From the NCBI GenBank assembly GCA_963821325.1, contig CAWGDC010000003.1, forward strand, positions 310,001-374,000: DNA of 64,000 nt, given 5' to 3'. The notes below the pieces were generated by a model that saw only the letters and a list, made by a program, of their open reading frames with translations, was not told where the DNA came from and made no database searches. This document shows, piece after piece, positions 37,938 to 48,387 of this stretch. Position 1 is the stretch's first letter. The number at the start of each line of letters is the position of its first letter. Both the position numbers and the translations under genes were made by a program. The DNA comes from PALSA-555 sp963821325 (GTDB taxonomy: Bacteria > Actinomycetota > Acidimicrobiia > IMCC26256 > PALSA-555).

Positions 37938-39272
37938 GCGAGCACCTCGTCCTGATCTCGGCCGATGGCCATGCTGGGCCGCCCGTCGCCACCTACGGGG
38001 CCTATGTCGATGCCGACATGCGCGACGAATTCGCGGGCTTCCTCGATGAGCGGGAAGCCTGGCGCGCCAAGCGCAATCGGACGATGGGTCTCCCCGAGGA
38101 CACCGAGCTCGTCCACGCGCTCTTCGGCGAAGACATGGTCCAGCGCTACACCGACCAAGAGGCGGTGCTCTCGGGCGGCGTCACGGGCGTCGTGGATTCG
38201 GAGCGCCGCACCGCCGAGCTCGAGCACGAGGGGATCGTCGGCGAGGTGCTCTTCGCCGACTTCCAGAACAACAACGAGCCGGCCTGGGGCGCGGCGTTCC
38301 CGTACCCCGAGGCGACCGCCCGGCAGCGCCGCGCCGGTGCGCTCGCCTTCAACCGCTGGCTGGCCGACTTCTGCGCGGAGCTCCACGGGCGCCGCGCCGG
38401 CGTCGGCATCGTGCAGCCGCACGACGTCGAGACCGCCGTCGGCGACGTGCATGATCTGCGAGCGTCGGGCCTGGCGAGCGTGATGCTGCCCACGGGCGAC
38501 GCCGCACTACCGCCGTATCAGGACCCGCTCTACGACCCGCTCTGGGCCGCCTGCGTCGACGAGGACCTGCCCGTGACGTTTCACTCGGGCGGCATTCCCT
38601 GGCAGGGCTACGGCCCCGAGGCCATGTGGGTCTCGAAGTACGAGCTCAACTGGTGGGCGCACCGACCGCTGTGGCAGATGATGTTCGGCGCGCGTGTTCG
38701 AGCGCTTCCCCGGCCTGCGCGTGGCCTTCACCGAGCAGGGCGCCGACTGGATCCCCGCGACGCTCGAGCGCCTCGACGAGCAGTACCGCTCCCCGTTCGA
38801 GCGGGCCATCACCGAACGGCTGCGCAAGACGCCGACCGAGTACTGGCAATCCAACTGCTTCGTTGGCGCGTCGTTCATGAGCCGAGCTGAGTGCGACATC
38901 CGTGACGAGATCGGCGTCGACCGGATCATGTGGGGAGCGGATTACCCGCACATCGAGGGAACCTGGCCCCATTCGCTGCACGCGCTCCGCGAGGCGTGCA
39001 GCGGCTGCTCAGCGGACGAGATCCGCATGATGGCGAGCCTCACGGCCGCGGAGGTGTACGGCTTCGACGTCGACGCGCTGCGTCCCGTCGCCCAACGCTG
39101 CAGCCCGACGCTCGACGAGCTCGTGACGCCGCCGTCTCCGGCCCCGGCGACCTACACGGCAGTCGACTACGCGCTCGGCAAGGTCAGCGGGAAGGAGACC
39201 GGCCGCCGCCTCTTCGCCAGCATGGTGAGCGGCGCACGACCGGCCAGAGAGAGTGAGGAGTCTGATGCCTGA
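37934..39272 (+). pseudogene. Amidohydrolase-2 family metal-dependent hydrolase, frame-disrupted
   Basis: TIM-barrel hydrolase or decarboxylase of the ACMSD/amidohydrolase-2 type, about 445 residues after repair. Metal ligands are visible in ISADGHAGPP, VTFHSGG and the late Asp of WGADYPHIEGTWP. One extra base near 38693 separates MMFGA from VFERFPGLRVAFTEQG. Co-transcribed and overlapping with the genes on either side (4 and 8 bases). Probably acts on a ring-cleavage or steroid/terpenoid-type intermediate; inference from family and company. Confidence 0.86.
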
Positions 39273-40856
39273 CTACGACGCGATCGTCATCGGCGCCGGC
39301 CACAACGGGCTGACCGCGGCAGCGGTCCTGACGCGGCGCCGGCCTGCGCGTCCTGTGCCTCGAGAAGAACCACTACGTCGGTGGCATGGCCTCCACGACC
39401 GAGCTCATGAAGGGCTACCGCTTCGAGATCGCCGGATCCGTGCTGTTCCCGATGCCCGACGAGATCTACGACGATCTCGGCCTCGACGCCTGCCCGACCT
39501 ACGACGCCGAGGTGATGTCGGTGAACATCGGCGAGCCCGACGAGGCACCGATGCTCTTCTACAGCGACCCGACGAAGCTGATGGAGCACATCGCCGAGAC
39601 GAACGGCCTCGACGCGGTCACCGGAATGGCCGAGATCATCGCGTGGTGCGACGCCCCCGCCCGGGCGATCGGCCGCTTCGACGTCCGGCAGCCGCCAAAG
39701 ACGCTCGACCAGATGCTGGCCTGCGCGCGCAACGAGACCGAGCGGGAGGCAGTCCGCACGGCGCTCTTCGGCAGCGTGATGGACGTCCTCGACACCTACC
39801 TGCCCGATCGCCAGCGCCACGCGATGCTGCGCGGGATGCTCGCGTTCCTGGCCGTCAACTCCACCTACCGCGGTCCGTACACACCCGGAAGCGCCATGTG
39901 CCTCGCGTTCGCCCTTGGCGACAACCGGCACGCGGATGATGCGCAAGCTCCACGGGGGCATCGGCGCGCTCTCAGAGCACCTCCGCACGCTCTTCGAGTC
40001 CCACGGGGGCGAGTTGCGGCTGCACGCCAAGGTGAGCGAGATCCTTGTCGAGCGCGGCCGGGTGGTGGGCGTCCGGCTCGGCGAGGGAGAAACCGTAACC
40101 GCACCCGTCGTGATCTCCAACCTGGACCCGACGGTGACCTTCACCCGGCTGCTCGACCCCGCCGACCTGCCCGAGACCATCGTGCGCCGGGTGCAAACAA
40201 TGGATCATCGTGCCGCCTACATCCAGATGCACTTCGCGCTCGACGCACTGCCGGAGTTCACCGGCCCATACGCCATCCTCAACGAGGGCACGTTGCGTGC
40301 CTCCATGGGCATGTTCGGCTCCCCCGAAGCGATGCAACGCGACTACGAGGACTGCCGACGCGGCGTGGTGCCCCAGTCCCCGTCGCTCGGGATGCAGATC
40401 CCGAGCATGTTCGACCCCGCGCTGGCCCCCCCGGGGAAGCACGCCGGCAGCGCGTTCGCGTTCTACTTCCCGATCATCGGGACCCACGAGGAACAGTCAC
40501 GTCAGAAGGACGAGATGGCGGAGCGCGTGGTGGCGAAGGTCTCCGCGATGGCGCCGAACTTCCGCGACGTCATCGACCGACAGCTCACGTACGCGTCCTA
40601 CACCTTCGACATGATGTTCGGGTGTACCGACGGTGACTTCTGCCACGGCCTCCTCCACCCTGAGCTGATGGGGCCGTTCCGCCCCGGCCCCCGGGGCTGG
40701 CTCGACGCGCCGATCCCGATCGACGGGCTGTATCTCGGTGGTGCCGGGTGTCATGGGGGACCCGGCGTCACCTTCATCCCCGGGTACAACTGCGCCCACG
40801 CCGTCCTCGACGCGGTCGGGGCGCGTCGTTCCGCTGAGCGCGTCACGAGCGCCTGA
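39265..40856 (+). pseudogene. FAD-dependent oxidoreductase (phytoene-desaturase-like), frame-disrupted
   Basis: About 530 residues after repair. An N-terminal dinucleotide fold (AIVIGAGHNGLTAAAVL, VLCLEKNHYVGGMA) and the C-terminal FAD site (GLYLGGAGCHGGPGVTFIPG) mark the phytoene dehydrogenase/amine oxidase superfamily. Two extra bases are inferred, near 39335 (before AGLRVLCLE) and near 39930 (before GTRMMRKLHGG). ATG at 39265 overlaps the previous stop. Third gene of the TetR-controlled operon; would desaturate or oxidise a hydrophobic substrate. Confidence 0.87.
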
Positions 40857-41210
40857 CGCGCATTCACTCTCGTCTGCGGTCACGGCCGGTGGCGAGCACA
40901 GGCGGCCGGATCGGCTCGCCACAAACACGAGCCTCAACTTCCCATCGATGCCATGACCGAATTCGCCGCCAGCACACTCATCGGGCTCAGCGTCTCGTGG
41001 ATCGAACACGAGATCGCCTACCCCCGCCCAGATCGACGACATCCACCGGCGCCTCACCGAACCGGTATCCGCGCCGGACTCCAACTCGCCTCATCAACGC
41101 GCGCCAACCGATAGCCGCAAAGCACGACGGAGTGCCGTCAGCCACCGGTCATATCGCCGGATTCTGTCCGGGGGGTTCCGCTGACCAGCCCAAACGCGAA
41201 GAAACAGCGG
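40857..41210. other. Gene-poor stretch ending in repeat R2
   Basis: Contains a 53-codon frame (40953-41114, MTEFAASTLIGLSVSWIEHE) too short to judge, then R2 copy 2 directly abutting the left end of the IS1182-type element. Confidence 0.35.
41155..41210 (+). repeat. Dispersed repeat R2, copy 2
   Basis: Matches 19902-19960 (ATTCTGTCCGG, CTGACCAGCCCAAACG, GAAGAAA). Ends exactly where the terminal inverted repeat of the insertion sequence begins. Confidence 0.7.
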
Positions 41211-42828
41211 CTGACGAGGCTGTCGCACGAATCTTGACCATCCCGCCCGCGTTTTGGTCGGCGGGTGAGGATGGGGCATGGCGGTCAATGTTCGTGAGGT
41301 CGATCGGGACCAGGTGTTCTTGATGCCGCCCTCGGTGGCGGAGTGGCTGCCGGCGGATCATCTGGCCTGGTTCGTGCTCGACGTGGTCGGTGAGCTGGAT
41401 CTCTCGGCGTTCTATTCGGATCTGCGCGACGACGGCCGGGGCGGTTCGAGCTATGACCCGGCGATGGTGCTGGGGGTGTTGGTCTACGCGTATTGCGTGG
41501 GTGAGCGTTCGAGTCGCCGGATCGAGGCTCGCCTGGTCGAGGACGTGGCATTCCGGGTGTTGGCCGGGAATCAGCGTCCGGATCATGCGACGTTGGCTCG
41601 GTTTCGCTGCCGTCACGAGGCGGCGATCGCCGAGCTGTTCGCCCAGGTGCTGGGTCTGTGTGTCGTCGAGGGGCTCGTGGCGGCGGGGGTGGTGGCCATC
41701 GACGGGACCAAAGTGGAGGCGAACGCGTCCGCGTTCTCGAGTCGCACTCGACGCCAGATCGCCGCGGAGATCCTGGCTGAGGCGGACGCGACCGACGCGG
41801 CGGAGGACGAGCGCTTCGGAGACCGGCGAGGCGACGAGCTGCCCGAGCGCTGGGCGGATCGTCGAGACCGACGGGCCCGGCTGCGAGAGGCGCTGCGCCA
41901 GCTGGACGCGGAGGGGGCGTCGGACTGGGAGACCTATCTGGCCGAGCGGGCCCGCAAAGAAGCCGCGGCCGGTCGCAAGCTTCCCGGCCGCAAGCCGTCC
42001 AAGGCGGGACGCAACGCCAAGGACCGCTACGCCAACGTCACGGATCCCGACAGTCGGATGCTGCGGGCCCGGAACCGGTTCGTGCAGGGTTACAACGCGC
42101 AGGCCGCCACATCCCTTGACCACGTCATCGTGGCCGCCGAGATGACCAACGCCGCCAACGACACCACCCAGTTCGTCCCCATGGTCACGGCCAGCACCCA
42201 GAACCTGGCCGCCGCGGGGCATGACGAAGCGGTTGGGGCCTTCGTCGCGGACGCGGGCTATTGGAGCACCGAGAACGCGACGATCGACACGGATGCCGAG
42301 GTGCTGATCGCCACCGTCGCGCCGAGCAACGGCATCAGCGATCCCCACGATCCTCGGGTCCAAGCCCGACACGCCGTGCTCGAACGTGTCGAGCGAGGAG
42401 AGCTCACTCTCGTGGCTGCCGCCGCCGAGATGGGGGTCTCAGACACGTGGGCTTACAAGCTGCGCGCCCTTTATCGCGCCCACGAGCTCGAGCCCGTCGC
42501 CGTGCGCGCCGCCATGGATGCCAAGCTCACCACCCCTCATGGCACGGCCTGCTACGCGCGGCGCAAGACCACCATCGAACCCGTCTTCGGGAACCTCAAG
42601 ATGAACCTCCGGTTCCGCCGATTCTCCCGTCGCGGCCTCGCCGCGGTCACCAGCGAATGGCGGCTCATCTGCACCATCCACAACCTGCTCAAGCTCCGAC
42701 GTCACCAACTCGCGCTCGTCCCCGCCTGACCGGGCACGGCCTCACCGCCAGCCGCGGCAAGACCAACCCGCAGCACCAAAACCAACCGCACCCAGGATCG
42801 CAGCAGGTTCCTGCGACAGCCTCGCCAG
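41211..42828 (+). mobile_element. IS1182-family insertion sequence
   Basis: About 1.62 kb with 23-base imperfect terminal inverted repeats: CTGACGAGGCTGTCGCACG at 41211 and, inverted, CTGGCGAGGCTGTCGCAGG ending at 42828. It encloses one intact transposase gene. No target duplication was identified. Confidence 0.9.
41278..42729 (+). CDS. IS1182-family transposase
   Basis: 483 residues. The N-terminal DUF772-type domain (FLMPPSVAEWLPADHLAWFV, YDPAMVLGVLVYAYCVG) and the DDE parts (VAIDGTKVEANAS, FVADAGYWS, and ARRKTTIEPVFGNLKMN with the Glu) are those of IS1182/IS4-like enzymes. The frame is intact. The terminal repeats lie 67 bases upstream and 99 bases downstream. Confidence 0.95.
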   Translation: MAVNVREVDRDQVFLMPPSVAEWLPADHLAWFVLDVVGELDLSAFYSDLRDDGRGGSSYDPAMVLGVLVYAYCVGERSSRRIEARLVEDVAFRVLAGNQRPDHATLARFRCRHEAAIAELFAQVLGLCVVEGLVAAGVVAIDGTKVEANASAFSSRTRRQIAAEILAEADATDAAEDERFGDRRGDELPERWADRRDRRARLREALRQLDAEGASDWETYLAERARKEAAAGRKLPGRKPSKAGRNAKDRYANVTDPDSRMLRARNRFVQGYNAQAATSLDHVIVAAEMTNAANDTTQFVPMVTASTQNLAAAGHDEAVGAFVADAGYWSTENATIDTDAEVLIATVAPSNGISDPHDPRVQARHAVLERVERGELTLVAAAAEMGVSDTWAYKLRALYRAHELEPVAVRAAMDAKLTTPHGTACYARRKTTIEPVFGNLKMNLRFRRFSRRGLAAVTSEWRLICTIHNLLKLRRHQLALVPA

Positions 42829-42851
42829 TGCGGTTTCATACAATTGGGCGG

Positions 42852-43831
42852 ATGAGCGGCGGGACGTTGGGACGATCGTCGAGTGGTGTCCCCGATCGCG
42901 CGGGCGCCGCGAGGGAGGTCAGAACGGTCGTCGAGGTGCGGGGCTTGCGCATGTCTTACGGGCCGATCGAGGCGGTCGCGGGCATCGATCTCGAGATCCA
43001 TGCTGGCGAGGTGTTCGCGTTTCTGGGCCCGAACGGGGCTGGGAAAACAACGGTCGTGGAGATCTTGGAGGGGTTCCGCCGTCGGACTGCCGGCGAGGTG
43101 TGTGTCCTCGGTGCCGACCCCGCTCGCGCTGATGCTGATTGGCGGGCACGGATCGGGGTCGTGTTGCAGGAGTCGGAGCCTGAGCCCGAGTTGACGGTTG
43201 AGGAGTGTGTCAATCTCTACGCGAGTTATTACGCGAATCCGGGTTCGGTGCACGAGACGCTGGACCTTGTGGGGCTCGTGGATCGAAGCTTCGATCCGGT
43301 GTGGTCGCCTCTCTGGTGGCCAACGTCGGCGACTCGATGTTCGCGCTGGCGCTGATCGGTGATCCCGAGTTGTTGTTCCTGGACGAGCCGACGACCGGAT
43401 TCGATCCATCTGCCCGCCACGCGACTTGGGACGTCATCGCTGGATTGCGAGATCTGGGAACGACGATCTTCCTGACGACCCACTACATGGAGGAGGCGCA
43501 GTTCCTCGCCGACCGCATGGCCATCATCGCCAACGGTCGGATTGTCGCCGAAGGGACGGCTGCGAGCCTGGGTGCGGGACTCGCCAACGAATTCACGGTC
43601 CGTTTCACCCTGCCAACCGCGCTGTCGGTCTCGGACCTGCCGGCCGCGTTCGTACCCGCGGCGGGCGCTAAGACCACGGGCGTCATCGAGGCGAAGACGA
43701 ACAGCCCCCTGCCATTAGTCGCCGAGCTGGCGGCGTGGGCGTCGGAACGTGGTGTTGATCTGCCCGACCTGGAGGTCTCTCGACCCACGCTCGAGGACAT
43801 CTACCTGCAGCTGACGGAGCAGGCGCGATGA
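42852..43831 (+). pseudogene. ABC-2 exporter ATP-binding protein, frame-disrupted
   Basis: ATPase of a drug- or lipid-type exporter, about 325 residues after repair. Walker A is GPNGAGKTT; the Q-loop is VLQESEPEPELTVEE; the signature LSGGQRRRLDV sits in a different frame at 43309; Walker B (LLFLDEPTTGFDP) and the switch His (LTTHYMEEA) are in a third frame. Two one-base insertions, before 43309 and at about 43342 (extra C between DV and ALALIGD), restore a textbook sequence. The stop overlaps the permease ATG. Confidence 0.9.
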
Positions 43832-44637
43832 CGGTCACAGACCCCGCGACCCAACGCTCCCGGGCACCGTTGCCTCGAATCATCAGATCACAGTTTCGAT
43901 CCGACCTGCGCTGCTTCTGGCGCAACACGCAGAGCCGCTTCTTCACCTTCGCGCTACCGGTCCTGCTCCTGATGATCTTCGGATTGGTGTTCCGCGACAC
44001 GTCCGCGCGCGTGCCGGGAGGACATATCAACGAATCCATCTACTACGTCCCGGCCATCATCGCGTTCGGGCTCATCTCAGCAACCTTCTCGAACCTCACC
44101 GCCACCATCGTGCAAAACCGCGAGGTCGGCATCTACAAGCGGCGACGAGCCACACCCGTGCCAGCCAGCGCCCTCATCACCGGGCGCGCACTGGTAGCCG
44201 TCTTAACCGCCCTCGCCACCACCGCACTCCTGCTCGCCATCGGCTGGGCCGCCTTCGGAGCAACCATCCCCAGTCGCACCGCCGCCGCCTTTGTCCTCAC
44301 CGTCATCGTTGGCGCGGTCGCGTTCTCGTGCCTCGGATTCGCCCTCGCCAGCGTCGTCAGCAACGCGGACGCAGCCCAGCCCGTCGTTCTTGCCATCGTG
44401 TTTCCCCTGTGCTTCATCTCGGGAGTCTTCGTTGCCGGAACGCTCCCCGCCTGGCTCGTCGACATCTCCCGGATCTTCCCCGTCCGCCCGCTCCACGACG
44501 CGCTCCTCGCCGCCTACAACCCCCACGCCTCCGGCAGCGGGCTGCGATGGGGCGACCTCGCAGCGCTCGTCGCGTGGGGCGCAGCCGGACTCATCATCGC
44601 CGTTCGCCGCTTCAACTGGCTCCCCAGCCACGACTGA
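43828..44637 (+). CDS. ABC-2 type permease
   Basis: 269 residues with six predicted membrane segments (FTFALPVLLLMIFGLVF first; last ALVAWGAAGLIIAV). The ABC-2 family segment ISGVFVAGTLPAWLVDISRIFP precedes the final helix. Forms an exporter with the upstream ATPase (4-base ATGA overlap). Family members export drugs, polyketides or polysaccharides; no substrate is evident. Confidence 0.92.
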   Translation: MTVTDPATQRSRAPLPRIIRSQFRSDLRCFWRNTQSRFFTFALPVLLLMIFGLVFRDTSARVPGGHINESIYYVPAIIAFGLISATFSNLTATIVQNREVGIYKRRRATPVPASALITGRALVAVLTALATTALLLAIGWAAFGATIPSRTAAAFVLTVIVGAVAFSCLGFALASVVSNADAAQPVVLAIVFPLCFISGVFVAGTLPAWLVDISRIFPVRPLHDALLAAYNPHASGSGLRWGDLAALVAWGAAGLIIAVRRFNWLPSHD

Positions 44638-44679
44638 CGGGCCGGACACTGACGCCCAAAACCAGCGAGCAATTCAGAC

Positions 44680-44695
44680 CATCCCCCTGCAAGGG
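44680..44695. repeat. CATC-N3-CTGCAAG boundary motif
   Basis: CATCCCCCTGCAAGGG, 43 bases after the permease stop and left of the VOC gene. See copies at 45285 and 48281. Confidence 0.45.
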
Positions 44696-44858
44696 AGGGT
44701 GGAAGCGTCTGCACTGGTGCGCACGAGTTCCATCAACAGGCGAGCGCTGGTCGTGTCGGAGGGACGATTACCACCCCGAATAGCTTTTGCTCCCCGAGAG
44801 TTGCCAGCCAAATGGGTAGCGTTCGCTGCGTCCACGAGGTGCGAAGGGAAGAAAAGCG

Positions 44859-45251
44859 ATGCCTGAGTTCCCTGCGATTACTCACGTGGCGCTAACGGTT
44901 ACGAGCCTTGAACGGAGTGTGCCTTGGTACAAGGATCTGTTCGGCTCGGACCCAATCCTTGACGAGGACACAGGTCCGTTCCAGCGCGTCGCTTGGCTTA
45001 CCGGCGGCACAATCGTTGGCGTAACTCAGTTCCCTGACTTGGACAGCACTGAGCCGTTCAACGAGCGGCGGCCGGGGCTCGATCATCTGGCTTTCGGCTG
45101 TGCCAACCGCGATGAGTTAAAGGCCTGGGAAATCCGTCTGAACGAACTCGGCATCCCCAACGGTGGCATCGTGGACACGCCCTACTACTCGGCATTGTCG
45201 TTTCGAGATCCCGACAACATCGCACTTGAGTTCTTCGCACCCCGGGGCTAA
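44859..45251 (+). CDS. VOC (glyoxalase/dioxygenase) superfamily protein
   Basis: 130 residues with two beta-alpha-beta-beta-beta modules. The metal-ligand positions look present: His in ITHVALTV, Glu/His in DHLAFGC and the Glu in NIALEFFAPRG. Covers glyoxalase I-like, dioxygenase-like and fosfomycin/bleomycin-resistance-like proteins; the family alone does not tell which. ATG preceded by GGAAGAAAAGCG. It is a single-gene unit with the CTGCAAG motif on both sides. Confidence 0.85.
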   Translation: MPEFPAITHVALTVTSLERSVPWYKDLFGSDPILDEDTGPFQRVAWLTGGTIVGVTQFPDLDSTEPFNERRPGLDHLAFGCANRDELKAWEIRLNELGIPNGGIVDTPYYSALSFRDPDNIALEFFAPRG

Positions 45252-45284
45252 GACCGGCGGAGTATCCGACTGCTTGCGCCTGAC

Positions 45285-45300
45285 CATCGCACTGCAAGCG
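45285..45300. repeat. CATC-N3-CTGCAAG boundary motif
   Basis: CATCGCACTGCAAGCG, 33 bases after the VOC stop and 48 bases before the end of the convergent AfsR-like gene. Confidence 0.45.
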
Positions 45301-45348
45301 GGACAGGATTCGTGAGCATCTCTGGGGACATGGGTGAAGCTCGCCCGA

Positions 45349-48131
45349 TCACTCTGGCGGACGAGCTTGCACCTCAGTGAGGGTGCGTTCGATTTCGCTG
45401 ACCGCGTAGCCGACAGCCTCTTCAGACGACATTCGTCCTCCTCTGGCAAGCGCTGTCGCGTAGGTATCGCCATCGAGCTTCGCTTCGATGAGCTTGAGAG
45501 TCTCGTTACGGTCGACACCGGTAGTCAGTGGACTGAAGTTGGTATCCTGAAATGCTCCTTCGCAAACAATGCCAACGAGCGCGGCGCCCGTTTCCGGTCG
45601 GCCGACCTCGCTGAAGACCTCAATCCCGAGCCACAGCATCCCGGCGACCGTCGGCACCAACCCGCTCTCGTGAGAGTATTTGAGTCCCTCGCGCAGATCA
45701 CGGAGCGAACCAGCAGCATCCCCGTTGCGTGATCGGATGACCGCGGCCATTCCGAGAGCGGGTGCGTACACCGAATGACCGCGCCCCCACGAACCAACGC
45801 CACGGCCTCCTCCAGTGCGGCGAGAGCCCTCTTCGGATCTTCCACAATGAAGGCCCATCCCAACATCGCCTGGGCCGACGCAATGCTCGTTGGGCTTCCC
45901 GTCGCCCGGGCCAATGCGAGCGCGCGCTCCGATTGGGCGCGCGGTGCTGAAGTCGCCCCGTGACGTTGCCCAACTTGTCACGAGGATGGTCAGGGCAGCC
46001 ATCGTGAACGGGTCTGTGCCTGACGCCTCGACCTCGCGGCGAATGCGACACAATGTTTCGTAGGCGTGTTCGGGGTGCCCGTCATAGGTGTCGGCGAGTC
46101 CGAGTGCCATGTAAGCCAGATAAGGCCAGGGGCAGTCGAGGGGCATTCCACCATGGAGTGCGTCGCTTGCCAGCTGGCGGCCATGCTCGGTATCGCCGGT
46201 CTGCACGGCAAACACCGCGGCCGCTGCCAAAACGGCTGTTCGTTGACCCGGGCTCGACGCGGAAGCCCGAGGCGCGGCCCGCATCGCCCACGCGCCCACG
46301 CCGAGTTGCTGGTGCCCGCCGGCCTCGTGGGCAATCGCCGCGATGATGCGCAACGCAGCCTCCACGTCACCCGGAACCAAGGAGTCAAGGGACCAGGTGA
46401 CGGCTGCTCGTAGGTTGTCGAGCTCCCGGTGGATCTGCGCCCGCGCCGCCAACTCGCCGCCGCCGTGCAGACCCACTCCGCACCCCTCGGCGAGGCTTGC
46501 GTAGTGCTGCGCGTGACGGCGCCGCCAAACATCCGCGTCGTCACCCTCAAGGCGCTCCCGGGCGTACTGGCGCATCGTCTCTAAGAGCTCATAGCGGGTG
46601 GTTGGAGCCGACTCGTCGAGCGCGACCATCGAGCGCGCCACCAAGCCGTCCACTCGATCAACGACCTCGGCGGCCTGCACCCCTTCTCCAACGATGACCT
46701 GCTCTGCGGCCTGCAGCGTGAACCCGCCCGCAAACACGCCGAGGCGATCAAAAGTCGCCTGCTCCGCGGCGCTGAGCAGCTCATAACTCCAGTCGACCGT
46801 CGCTCGCAGTGTGTGGTGACGCTCCACCGCGGTTCGACGGCCGCCCGTGAGCAGCCGAAACCGCTCATCCAGACGCGCCGCGATATCACCGGGCTGCATG
46901 GATGCCACCCGGGCCGCCGCCAACTCGATCGCTAGCGGGATTCCATCCAGCCGCTCACAGATCTGGGCCACCGCCGCCGCGGTGGTGGCCTCCAGTGCAA
47001 AGCCGGCGCGGACCTCCTGGGCCCGATCCACAAACAGCCGCGCCGTCGTCGTTCGCCGTGACGCTCTCAACACTCACATCATCCGGTCTTGGTACCGGCA
47101 AGGACCGCACCCGCTTCGGCGCGTTCACCCGATACGTCAAGCGCTTCGCGACTCGTGGCCAGCACCGCCACCTCCGGGCACGACCGCACCAGCGACTCCA
47201 CCAGCGCGGCGCTCGCATCCAAGACGTGCTCACAGTTGTCCACCACGAGCAGCATCTGCTTGCCCCGCAGCGCCTCGACCACGCTCTCAGCCAATGATCG
47301 CCCCTGATGCTGCTGGATCCCCAATGTTGAGGCCGCCACTTCGACGACCGCGTCGGGCTCCCCCACCGGTCCTAACTCGATCAGCCAGGCGCCGTCGCGA
47401 TACCGCGGCAACACCTCGGCTGCGATCTGCAACGCCAGGCGGGTCTTTCCGACTCCACCCACACCGGACAAGGTGACAACCCGCGTCGACTGCAGCGCCG
47501 CCGCGACGTCCTCGAGCTCCTCAACCCGTCCCACAAACGAGCTCAGCTGCAGCGGCAGATTGGTCGGAAACGCATCCAACGAGCGCAGCGCCCCAAAGCG
47601 TGCCTCGAGCCCGCCACCCACCAGCTGAAAGACCTGCTCCGGACGCGACAAGTCCCGAAGTCGATGCTCACCGAGATCAACCAGCTCAAGATCTTCAGGA
47701 AGCGAATCCCGCAGCACCACCTCCGTCGCATGAGACACCAGCACCTGACCGCCATGTGCCGCCGCCATCAGCCTCGCTGCCCGATTCAACGTCGGCCCGA
47801 AATAGTCACCGTCCCGTCGTTGGGCCTCACCGGTATGAAGCCCGATCCGAACCCGCAGCCTTTCCACACCGTCCCACCGCTCGTCGGCGAGCCTTCGCTG
47901 GCCTGCAACAGCCGCCGTAGCCGCATCGCGAGCAGTCCCGAAGACCGCATGCACGCCATCACCCGTCGTCTTAACCACCCAGCCGCCGATCGACTCGATT
48001 ACCTCCCTCAAGATCTCGTCATGGCGAGCCAGCGCGGCCTTCATCGCCTCGGGGTGCTCCTCCCACAGACGCGTCGAAGCCTCGAGATCGGTGAACAGGA
48101 ACGTCACCGTCCCGCTCGGCAGCTCGGGCAT
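45349..48131 (-). pseudogene. AfsR-like regulator 1: class III cyclase - STAND ATPase - TPR, frame-disrupted
   Basis: About 920 residues after repair. The N-terminal cyclase domain has metal Asp residues (FLFTDLEAST, VKTTGDGVHAVFG) and GPTLNRAARLM; the NB-ARC-like ATPase has P-loop GVGGVGKTRLA and Walker B LLVVDNCEH; then DGIPLAIELAAARV and a TPR tail ending VQARPPE. Frame changes near 47125, 47060, 45970 and 45785; those I checked fit one-base insertions. The start MPELPSGTVTFLFTD follows GGGGTGGG. Such proteins couple nucleotide cycling to gene control; target unknown. Confidence 0.86.
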
Positions 48132-48280
48132 CCCACCCCCCCGGTCGGTGCCCATAGTCAATCAGCGGCCAACCGCTCCCGTCAGCCCCACGAAACCGCC
48201 CGGACATCCGCACCCTTGCAGGCCCCCCGAAGAGCGCAGAACCCCCACCCTCCCGGCCATGGCCGACCTCGCCTTCCACA

Positions 48281-48296
48281 CATCCCCCTGCAAGGG
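48281..48296. repeat. CATC-N3-CTGCAAG boundary motif
   Basis: CATCCCCCTGCAAGGG, identical to the copy at 44680. It lies 150 bases upstream of AfsR-like gene 1, with an inverted CCCTTGCAGG nearby at 48213. Confidence 0.45.
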
Positions 48297-48387
48297 CGAC
48301 GAGATACCCCGTATGCGTGTGCAGCAGTGGCGACACGTCTCACGGCGAGTGTCCGCCCATATCCGTGGCAGCGCGCCGGAAGCCCTA

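Noticed and set aside
41211..42828. IS1182 insertion as the cause of the broken ABC ATPase gene
   Set aside because: The element ends 24 bases before the ATPase start; the frame breaks lie 450 bases inside and are one-base insertions.
44859..45251. Bleomycin or fosfomycin resistance protein
   Set aside because: VOC fold alone is not evidence of resistance; no specific motif seen.
44680..48296. Integron cassette array
   Set aside because: No integron-type integrase gene, no attC core pairs, genes on both strands with their own starts.
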